Shown: positions 29,276-33,616 of the stretch, piece after piece | Position numbering within the stretch: position 1 is the first letter of the stretch | Layout of the letters: every line of letters begins with the position of its first letter | IMG/VR virus record: IMGVR_UViG_3300009079_000064 | Coordinates: 1-33,616 of that record | DNA length: 33,616 nt | Direction: 5' to 3' (one strand) | Origin: a virus | Position numbers and translations under genes: made by a program | Notes under the pieces: generated by a model | The model's input: the letters and a program-made list of their open reading frames with translations, nothing else | What the model was told of the DNA's origin: nothing | Databases searched by the model: none

Positions 29276-30648
29276 TTAATGCAAACATAGAACAAACTGT
29301 TCTAAGAAACCTATTGGTGAATGATGAGTATATGAGGCGTGTACTCCCTTTCATCCAACCCGAATATTTTGAAGGAGTATATCAACAACTATTTCGTGAA
29401 GTAGCCAAGTTTGTTGCCAAGTATAATAAACTGCCTACAGCTGAAGCATTTAAGATTGAACTTGATGATAATCAAACTATGTCTGATGAGCACTATCGTC
29501 ATGCAGTAGAAATCATCCCAGAAATCTTTAAGATTGAAGATATTGATGATGAATGGCTTTATAATAAAACAGAGAAGTGGTGTCAAGATCGTGCACTATT
29601 CAATGCTGTTATGGAGTCTATTAGCATTATTGATGGTAAGCATAAGACCCTCACAAAAAATGCTTTGCCTGATATCCTACAAAAAGCTTTGGCGGTTACA
29701 TTTGATACAAATATTGGTCATGACTATCTTGAGAATGTTAATGAACGATATGAATTTTATCATTCACAGGAAGAAAAGATCCCATTTGATATCGAATATT
29801 TCAATCTAATTACTAAAGGCGGCCTTGCTAATAAATCACTGAACATTGCTCTTGCTGGCACTGGCGTAGGTAAGTCTCTGTTTATGTGCCATGTTGCAGC
29901 TGCAGCCTTGAATGAAGGCAGAAATGTTCTATATATATCCATGGAGATGAGTGAAGAACGTGTAGCTGAACGTATCGACGCCAACTTGCTTGACATTCCT
30001 ATCGAACAAATTGATAGTATGGATGAGCAGATGTTTAAAGATCGTGTAAACAGTCTTAAGACTAAAACTAATGGTAAACTTATTGTTAAAGAGTATCCAA
30101 CCGGTTCGGCTAATGCTAATCACTTCAGAGCATTGTTGAATGAATTGAAACTTAAAAAAGCCTTTGTTCCAGATATTATCTTTGTAGATTATCTTAATAT
30201 CTGTGCATCAGCAAGAATGAAAATGGGAGGATCAGTAAACAGCTATGCATACATTAAAGCCATTGCTGAAGAACTACGTGGCCTTGCCGTCGAATTCGAC
30301 TTACCGATCGTCTCTGCAACCCAAACGACTCGTACTGGTTATTCTAGTTCGGATCCTGGGCTTGAAGATACCTCCGAGTCTTTTGGACTACCCGCTACCG
30401 CAGACCTAATGTTCGCTTTGGTATCCAGCGAAGAGTTAGATGCACAAGGCCAGATTATGGTCAAACAATTGAAGAATAGATACAACGACCCAAATAAAAA
30501 CAAACGCTTTGTTGTTGGTATTGATAGATCTAAGATGAGATTGTTTGATGCTGATGATACTAGCCAAAACTTAATGAAAGACACACCAATGTTTGATCGA
30601 ACCAATCAGGGTGAAGATCAGAAAAAATTTGAAGACTTTAAATTCTAG
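29272..30648 (+). CDS. 41: gp41 replicative helicase (DnaB-like)
   Basis: A 458-residue hexameric helicase (T4 gp41 is 475) that unwinds the fork ahead of gp43 and works with a primase. Seen here: an N-terminal helical domain (VLRNLLVNDEYMRRVLPFIQPEYF) near residues 9-32, Walker A AGTGVGKSLF near 194-203, NVLYISMEMSEERVAERIDANLLDI near 220-244, Walker B DIIFVDYLNICASARM near 300-315, and an arginine-finger region KQLKNRYNDPNKNKRF near 401-416. It starts with TTG (29272) behind AAAGGGTGA, overlapping the nucleotidyltransferase stop (TTGA). No ATG suits. Confidence 0.94.
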   Translation: MINANIEQTVLRNLLVNDEYMRRVLPFIQPEYFEGVYQQLFREVAKFVAKYNKLPTAEAFKIELDDNQTMSDEHYRHAVEIIPEIFKIEDIDDEWLYNKTEKWCQDRALFNAVMESISIIDGKHKTLTKNALPDILQKALAVTFDTNIGHDYLENVNERYEFYHSQEEKIPFDIEYFNLITKGGLANKSLNIALAGTGVGKSLFMCHVAAAALNEGRNVLYISMEMSEERVAERIDANLLDIPIEQIDSMDEQMFKDRVNSLKTKTNGKLIVKEYPTGSANANHFRALLNELKLKKAFVPDIIFVDYLNICASARMKMGGSVNSYAYIKAIAEELRGLAVEFDLPIVSATQTTRTGYSSSDPGLEDTSESFGLPATADLMFALVSSEELDAQGQIMVKQLKNRYNDPNKNKRFVVGIDRSKMRLFDADDTSQNLMKDTPMFDRTNQGEDQKKFEDFKF

Positions 30649-30657
30649 GAGAATATT

Positions 30658-30942
30658 ATGGGAAAGAAAAGACAGAGCACTGGCAACGTATCAAAGGGTG
30701 AGCGTCGTTCATCCATTGGATACGGCAGTCAAGGCGTAACAAACGCAGACAAAATGCTTCGGAAGCTCGATGCACTTGCAAAGGGTAAAGATATTACTAT
30801 TACCCTCGAAAATCCTAACAAAGAGGAAACCAATCGTAGGTTTATTAAATATAAAGTTAGCGGTAAGGCCTATGTGAAATACATTCAAGGCGGGTCTGAA
30901 ATGAAAGGCGCTCGTAATCCTCTTCTTTCGCTGGGAGAATAA
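30658..30942 (+). CDS. small basic protein between gene 41 and thyX
   Basis: A 94-residue basic protein. The first 30 residues are Lys/Arg/Ser/Gly-rich (GKKRQSTGNVSKGERRSS) and probably disordered; the rest alternates lysine-rich strands and helices (ITITLENPNKEETNRRFIKYK). It has an AGGAG site and occupies the position next to gene 41 where T4 has gene 61 (primase), to which it shows no similarity. It could be a nucleic-acid-binding protein. Function unknown. Confidence 0.7.
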   Translation: MGKKRQSTGNVSKGERRSSIGYGSQGVTNADKMLRKLDALAKGKDITITLENPNKEETNRRFIKYKVSGKAYVKYIQGGSEMKGARNPLLSLGE

Positions 30943-30943
30943 T

Positions 30944-31636
30944 ATGAAATTTGCAAATGAGGCTATGAAAGCCTATTTGGTTGTGCAACCAGCACCAGCA
31001 GAAGAATTTAAGGAGCACTTCAATGACGCACTCGAGCTTATTGCCTACTGTGCCAGAGTATCTAACCCAGCTAACCAGTTCAACAAAGACACCGGAGAAA
31101 GACTTGTCCGATATCTCGTCAAGCACAAACACTGGTCACCACTCGAAATGTGCAACGCCACAATCGGGATCGACACAACGCGGGACATCGCGCGGCAAAT
31201 CCTCCGACACAGAAGCTTCTACTTTCAGGAATTTAGCCAGCGCTACGCCGATCCTAACGACCTTGATGTTTCCTTTGTTCTAAGAGAAGCGCGTCTACAA
31301 GATCCGAAGAATCGTCAGAATAGTATTGAAAGTGACGATCTTGAATTGCAAAAAGCTTGGGTAATGAAACAAACCCAGATTATTCATGAAGCAAAACTAG
31401 CGTATCAATGGGCAATTATGAATGGTATTGCAAAAGAACAGGCACGTTGTGTTCTTCCTGAAGGCAATACTGTAAGCAAGGTGTATATGAATGGAACACT
31501 TCGTTCTTGGGTTCATTACATTGAACTACGCTCAGGTAACGGAACACAGAAAGAACACATTGAAGTTGCGCGTGAAGTTGCTAAGGCAATCGCTAAGATC
31601 TTCCCAATGGTAGAGGAATTTGTACATGATGAATAG
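30944..31636 (+). CDS. thyX: ThyX flavin-dependent thymidylate synthase
   Basis: A 230-residue ThyX, which makes dTMP from dUMP with FAD, NADPH and methylene-tetrahydrofolate. The signature is RHRSFYFQEFSQRY near residues 87-100, a variant of RHRxxSxxExSxRY with Tyr replacing the first Ser. WSPLEMCNATIGIDTTRDIARQILRH near 64-88 and RCVLPEGNTVSKVYMNGTLRSWVHYI near 166-191 are typical. It uses dUMP from the dCMP deaminase. It replaces the ThyA-type td of T4. The first 320 bases use clearly more C-ending codons (CGC, CTC, AAC) than the rest, suggesting a mosaic gene. Confidence 0.94.
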   Translation: MKFANEAMKAYLVVQPAPAEEFKEHFNDALELIAYCARVSNPANQFNKDTGERLVRYLVKHKHWSPLEMCNATIGIDTTRDIARQILRHRSFYFQEFSQRYADPNDLDVSFVLREARLQDPKNRQNSIESDDLELQKAWVMKQTQIIHEAKLAYQWAIMNGIAKEQARCVLPEGNTVSKVYMNGTLRSWVHYIELRSGNGTQKEHIEVAREVAKAIAKIFPMVEEFVHDE

Positions 31637-31838
31637 AAAAATCTCAACGTATTATGCTGATCCTCCTGGCCGAGGTCATTGTGAAGTCCATATGGATTTA
31701 AAAGAAGAAATGACCTATATCAAGTACTTTGATGATAACGGTAGAATGTTTTTTACAGAGGATTTCCCTAACAAATCTTTGCGGTATGTCGAGGATGCTG
31801 CAGAGAACTGGGCCCTTGGCATAAAAAAACTAGATTAA
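31626..31838 (+). CDS. small unknown protein after thyX
   Basis: A 70-residue protein (MMNRKISTYYADPPGRGHCEVHMDLKE...) with a compact beta-rich pattern and a C-terminal helix (VEDAAENWALGIKKL). The ATG at 31626 has an AGAGGA site in the thyX 3' end; the ATG at 31629 is equally possible. It overlaps thyX by about ten bases. It reads like a small single-domain protein found next to metabolic genes in aquatic phages, with no assigned role. Confidence 0.68.
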   Translation: MMNRKISTYYADPPGRGHCEVHMDLKEEMTYIKYFDDNGRMFFTEDFPNKSLRYVEDAAENWALGIKKLD

Positions 31839-31851
31839 GCGAAAATAGTTG

Positions 31852-31880
31852 TTTACACTCCTTTTCATATATGGTATAAC
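31852..31880 (+). promoter_or_regulatory. early promoter (TTTACA-17-TATAAC)
   Basis: TTTACA (31852-31857), a 17-base spacer and TATAAC (31875-31880), 36 bases before the cell-wall-hydrolase ATG. It starts a new unit covering the hydrolase, the dNMP-kinase-like gene and the coiled-coil gene. Confidence 0.78.
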
Positions 31881-31915
31881 AGTTGTAATAATGTAATAAT
31901 TAATGAGGCAGAACA

Positions 31916-32383
31916 ATGAAAATCACTAACGCACTATCATTTATGATGACAGTAGCTATAGTAGTTGGTTTTATTATAGGCTGTACATCAGAAGAAGCAA
32001 AGGCCAAGGCAGTAAAGGATAAAACCTGCCTCGCGCTTAACATCTACCACGAAGCACGTGGTGAACCAATTGCTGGCCAAATCGCAGTTGCACAGGTTAC
32101 GATGAACCGTGTAGCGCATAAAAGCTGGCCAAATAATGTATGTAAAGTAGTATATCAGCGTAAGCAATTTAGCTGGACCCATACGATTAAAGACCATACT
32201 CCAAAAGAAACCGAGCAGTGGGAAATTGCCAAAGATATTGCTGAAAGGGTATATAAAAATGAAGAAGATGACTTTGTACACGGTGCAGTGTTTTACCACG
32301 CTGACTACGTAAATCCTTCGTGGGCAAATGCTTATACTGAAGTAACTAAAATTGGCGCTCACATTTTTTATAAGAAAGACTAA
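31916..32383 (+). CDS. SleB-type cell-wall hydrolase with lipoprotein signal
   Basis: A 155-residue protein. Residues 1-22 form a signal peptide with a lipobox (FIIG before Cys23), predicting a lipoprotein in the membrane. The rest is a Hydrolase_2/SleB-type catalytic domain: CLALNIYHEARGEP near 39-52 holds the catalytic Glu; QIAVAQVTMNRVAHKSWP near 55-72, then CKVVYQRKQFSW near 75-86, and a late GAVFYHADYVNPSW near 124-137. These enzymes cut peptidoglycan. An early promoter and a lipid anchor are unusual for lysis enzymes, so it may act early (for example superinfection exclusion or wall remodelling) rather than as the main endolysin. The antisense ORF at 31988-32524 is a shadow. Confidence 0.85.
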   Translation: MKITNALSFMMTVAIVVGFIIGCTSEEAKAKAVKDKTCLALNIYHEARGEPIAGQIAVAQVTMNRVAHKSWPNNVCKVVYQRKQFSWTHTIKDHTPKETEQWEIAKDIAERVYKNEEDDFVHGAVFYHADYVNPSWANAYTEVTKIGAHIFYKKD

Positions 32384-32385
32384 TA

Positions 32386-32919
32386 ATGAAACTATTGATT
32401 GTCGGACATGCTCGACACGGTAAAGATACTGTAGCAGAATACTTTGAATCAAAATACGGATTGCAGTTTGCATCTTCAAGTATGCATAATGCAGAGCATA
32501 CTGTATTTCCTGTATTGGCACCACTATATGGTTATAAGACTGTACAAGAATGTTTTGAAGATCGTGGTAACCATAGATCAGAATGGTATGATCTTATTGC
32601 TGCACGCTGTAAAGACGATCCTGCTACCATTGGCCGTGAGATCTTTGAGATTTCTGACATCTATGCAGGTCTTCGTAATAAACGTGAATTCCATGGTATC
32701 AAGAATGCTGGCTTGATTGATTGTGCTATTTGGGTAGATCGCTCAGACCATCTTCCACCTGAAGATAAGTCGTCTATGAGTCTAGAACCATGGATGACTG
32801 ATTATGTTATTGATAATAATGGCACTCTAGAACAATTGTATCAAGCCATTGATGCTTTGTATTACACTCTAGCCTATCGTTTTGACGGCTTAGGTCATGA
32901 ATATGAAATGTATCCTTAA
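32386..32919 (+). CDS. deoxynucleoside-monophosphate-kinase-like protein
   Basis: A 177-residue P-loop protein. LLIVGHARHGKDTVAEYF near residues 3-20 is a Walker A of the GxxxxGKDT type used by T4 gene 1 dNMP kinase and related enzymes. WMTDYVIDNNGTLEQLYQAIDAL near 144-166 matches the closing strand-helix of that kinase family (D-x-V-I-x-N-x-G-T-x-E-x-L). T4 gp1 phosphorylates dTMP, dGMP and hydroxymethyl-dCMP, which fits the gp42 in this window. The similarity is to the fold; its exact substrate is not shown. It is two bases after the hydrolase gene and overlaps the coiled-coil gene. Confidence 0.75.
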   Translation: MKLLIVGHARHGKDTVAEYFESKYGLQFASSSMHNAEHTVFPVLAPLYGYKTVQECFEDRGNHRSEWYDLIAARCKDDPATIGREIFEISDIYAGLRNKREFHGIKNAGLIDCAIWVDRSDHLPPEDKSSMSLEPWMTDYVIDNNGTLEQLYQAIDALYYTLAYRFDGLGHEYEMYP

Positions 32920-33151
32920 AAAAGCTATTAATTGGTGGCGGATGACTGACCACAAGAATAAGATGGAACAGCGTCAAAAAGAGGTAGAATCTATCTATGA
33001 AAAAACCAATAATATACGGAAAAGAATCTCCGCTCTTAGAAGCAGCCATGGATGGGATAAGAAACCCACTGAAGCTGTACCGGTACCGGAATCCAAACCG
33101 TACGTCAAACCCGGACTCGAGGATATCAAAGCAAAGCTTCGTAAAAAGTGA
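32897..33151 (+). CDS. small coiled-coil protein
   Basis: An 84-residue basic protein. Residues 15-48 (MTDHKNKMEQRQKEVESIYEK region) form a charged helix or coiled coil. A Pro-rich linker (TEAVPVPESKPYVKPG) follows, then a short basic helix (LEDIKAKLRKK). The ATG at 32897 overlaps the dNMP-kinase-like gene by 23 bases; the ATG at 32942 has a GGTGGCGG site and would give 69 residues. Function unknown. Confidence 0.55.
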   Translation: MNMKCILKKAINWWRMTDHKNKMEQRQKEVESIYEKTNNIRKRISALRSSHGWDKKPTEAVPVPESKPYVKPGLEDIKAKLRKK

Positions 33152-33187
33152 TTTAAAAGTCACAGTATTAAAACTATAATATAGGGG

Positions 33188-33221
33188 TTTACTTAATCCA
33201 TCCTTTATGTTAATATATAAC
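33188..33221 (+). promoter_or_regulatory. promoter of the tmRNA gene
   Basis: TTTACT (33188-33193), a 17-base spacer and TAATAT (33211-33216); a second -10 choice, TATAAC (33216-33221), pairs with TTAATC. Either would start transcription at about 33222-33228, the 5' end of the acceptor half. It resembles the other early promoters but with a poorer -10. Confidence 0.5.
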
Positions 33222-33224
33222 CTG

Positions 33225-33285
33225 TAAACGTTGAAGCAACGTGGACACATTCTGGACCTGGGGGCGGTACCCAGCGACTCCACCA
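33225..33285 (+). ncRNA. ssrA: tmRNA acceptor piece (permuted, two-piece)
   Basis: The sequence ends in a tRNA-like 3' half: T-stem CTGGG (33258-33262), a 7-base loop GGCGGTA, T-stem CCCAG (33270-33274), acceptor strand CGACTCC (33275-33281), then ACCA. CGACTCC pairs over seven positions with GGGGTCG at 33441-33447, with a G-T at position 3, the G3-U70 pair that marks alanine charging. Upstream, CACA (33246-33249) and CTG (33252-33254) pair with TGTG and CAG of the coding piece to make helix P2. ACGTTG-AAG-CAACGT (33228-33242) forms a hairpin at the 5' end. Placing the 3' half upstream of the 5' half is the permuted order of two-piece tmRNA. The T-loop departs from the TTCGANNC consensus. The 5' boundary is approximate. 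Confidence 0.88.
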
Positions 33286-33297
33286 TAAGGATACACA

Positions 33298-33495
33298 ATG
33301 AAACAATATTCAAAAGAATATTTAGAGTTTGAACTGAAACACACTAAAGAGTTGGTAGAACTTCATCATAACACAAGAGATGAAGAATTGAGACTTCAAA
33401 TTTTAGAAGTTAGAAAAACTCTTGAGCGTATCTTTTTGATGGGGTCGAAATTAGGATCGACAGGTGTGAAAGTGAAAGTGGAGTTTACCGGATGA
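33298..33495 (+). CDS. small helical protein encoded between the tmRNA halves
   Basis: A 65-residue frame with an ATG at 33298 and a well-spaced AAGGA site (33287-33291) that begins two bases after the acceptor CCA. Residues 1-47 form a convincing charged helix pair (KEYLEFELKHTKELVELHH, then EELRLQILEVRKTLERI). The last 17 residues are encoded by the first 55 bases of the tmRNA coding piece (from 33441), where the sequence is constrained by RNA structure. It may be a genuine gene lodged in the intervening segment, perhaps with its useful part ending near residue 48. Cleavage of the tmRNA precursor would destroy its mRNA, so expression and tmRNA maturation would compete. Confidence 0.55.
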   Translation: MKQYSKEYLEFELKHTKELVELHHNTRDEELRLQILEVRKTLERIFLMGSKLGSTGVKVKVEFTG

Positions 33496-33616
33496 CTGCG
33501 TTATTGGTCAATTAAACTAAATGCAAATGAAAATTTCGCACCTACAGGTTACGCCCTAGCGGCATAATGCTGGTGGGTATGAGCACCACCTAGAAACAGA
33601 ACGGACTCGCAACAAC
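33441..33616 (+). ncRNA. ssrA: tmRNA coding piece with ANENFAPTGYALAA tag (cut by window edge)
   Basis: GGGGTCG (33441-33447) opens the 5' acceptor strand, followed by the tmRNA-typical GGATCGAC element (33454-33461; E. coli has GGATTCGAC) and the P2 strand CAG-G-TGTG (33461-33468). TGAC/GTCA (33493-33496 with 33507-33510) may belong to pseudoknot 1. After the single-stranded AAACTAAAT stretch, the resume codon GCA at 33523 begins 14 codons for ANENFAPTGYALAA, ending at TAA (33565-33567). The tag has the usual A-N-x-N start and ALAA end that targets proteins to ClpXP. A GGTGG/CCACC stem (near 33571-33590) follows the stop. The gene continues past the right edge. tmRNA rescues stalled ribosomes with SmpB; no smpB is visible here. 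Confidence 0.92.

Noticed and set aside
31988-32524. 178-residue minus-strand ORF opposite the cell-wall hydrolase
   Set aside because: It is antisense to two well-supported genes and rich in Ile/Tyr/Phe/Cys as expected from reading the reverse strand of acidic, lysine-rich genes.
33152-33187. terminator after the coiled-coil gene (GTGA...TCAC)
   Set aside because: Only four pairs with an eight-base AT-rich loop and no U-tract; too weak to call.
33258-33285. tmRNA 3' end as a phage attachment (att) site
   Set aside because: Integrases often use ssrA ends, but there is no integrase, and the window has a full lytic T4-type gene set; the coding half with an intact tag shows a working gene rather than an att fragment.
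33225-33285. ordinary tRNA gene
   Set aside because: There is no anticodon arm or 5' half directly upstream; the acceptor strand's partner is 156 bases downstream in the tmRNA coding piece.
1-33616. CRISPR array, insertion sequence, or homing endonuclease
   Set aside because: I saw no regularly spaced direct repeats, no transposase or target duplication, and no GIY-YIG, HNH or LAGLIDADG motif in the supported genes.

Overview
The window is part of the genome of a T4-like myovirus (strictly lytic type). The evidence is an almost complete T4-type replication, recombination and late-transcription set: UvsY, UvsW, gp55, gp47, gp46, gp45, gp44, DexA, gp62, RegA, gp43, gp42, UvsX and gp41. No integrase, repressor or host chromosomal gene is visible. 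Three things point to a proteobacterial host, most likely an alphaproteobacterium: a circularly permuted (two-piece) tmRNA gene at the right end, a DUF1127-like small protein, and an Hsp20/ThyX set of the kind seen in aquatic T4-like phages. The host call is inference.

Layout. 1-720: small leftward early genes behind a strong leftward promoter. 740-3100: a tail-tube-like late gene behind a perfect TATAAATA late promoter, then uvsY, then a leftward pair (unknown gene; amidinotransferase). 3105-12140: uvsW, an Sm-like gene, the late sigma factor gene 55, a sugar-nucleotide epimerase, 47, 46, 45, a small ORF, 44, dexA and a glutaredoxin. 12126-14262: a kinase-like plus PLP-aminotransferase-like pair inserted before 62 and regA. 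14265-16250: hsp20 and a run of small genes with several RNA-level control elements. 16239-19985: a 2-oxoglutarate oxygenase, a QueC-like PP-loop enzyme and DNA polymerase 43. 19982-22251: a sulfotransferase-like gene, a MazG-like pyrophosphatase, a possible primase and two tiny basic peptides. 22259-25707: a tightly overlapping cassette of nucleotidyltransferase, dCMP hydroxymethylase (42), SGNH-like protein and a large unknown. 25735-31838: dCMP deaminase, uvsX, a TauD-type dioxygenase, a kinase/nucleotidyltransferase pair, helicase 41 and thyX. 31850-33151: a SleB-type cell-wall hydrolase with a lipoprotein signal, a dNMP-kinase-like gene and a coiled-coil protein. 33188-33616: the permuted tmRNA, running off the right edge.

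How it works together. Genes 43/44/62/45/41 form the replisome, and uvsX/uvsY/uvsW/46/47 form the recombination machinery that primes late replication. Hydroxymethylase 42, dCMP deaminase, ThyX, a dNMP-kinase-like protein and a MazG-like pyrophosphatase form a nucleotide pool consistent with 5-hydroxymethylcytosine DNA. gp45 and gp55 would drive late promoters of the TATAAATA type. Early transcription appears to rest on a repeated TTTACA-N17-TATAAT promoter that I found at nine places.

The most unusual content is (1) the permuted tmRNA, with a clear 14-residue tag frame (ANENFAPTGYALAA) and a small ORF between its two halves; (2) the gene-42 cassette, a candidate DNA hypermodification system; (3) AT-rich metabolic cargo genes (amidinotransferase, aminotransferase, PP-loop enzyme, two oxygenases, sulfotransferase) threaded between core genes; and (4) a hairpin that hides a ribosome-binding site and overlaps a late promoter, the design T4 uses for late-only translation. 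No window stretch longer than about 150 bases lacks a gene or RNA feature.
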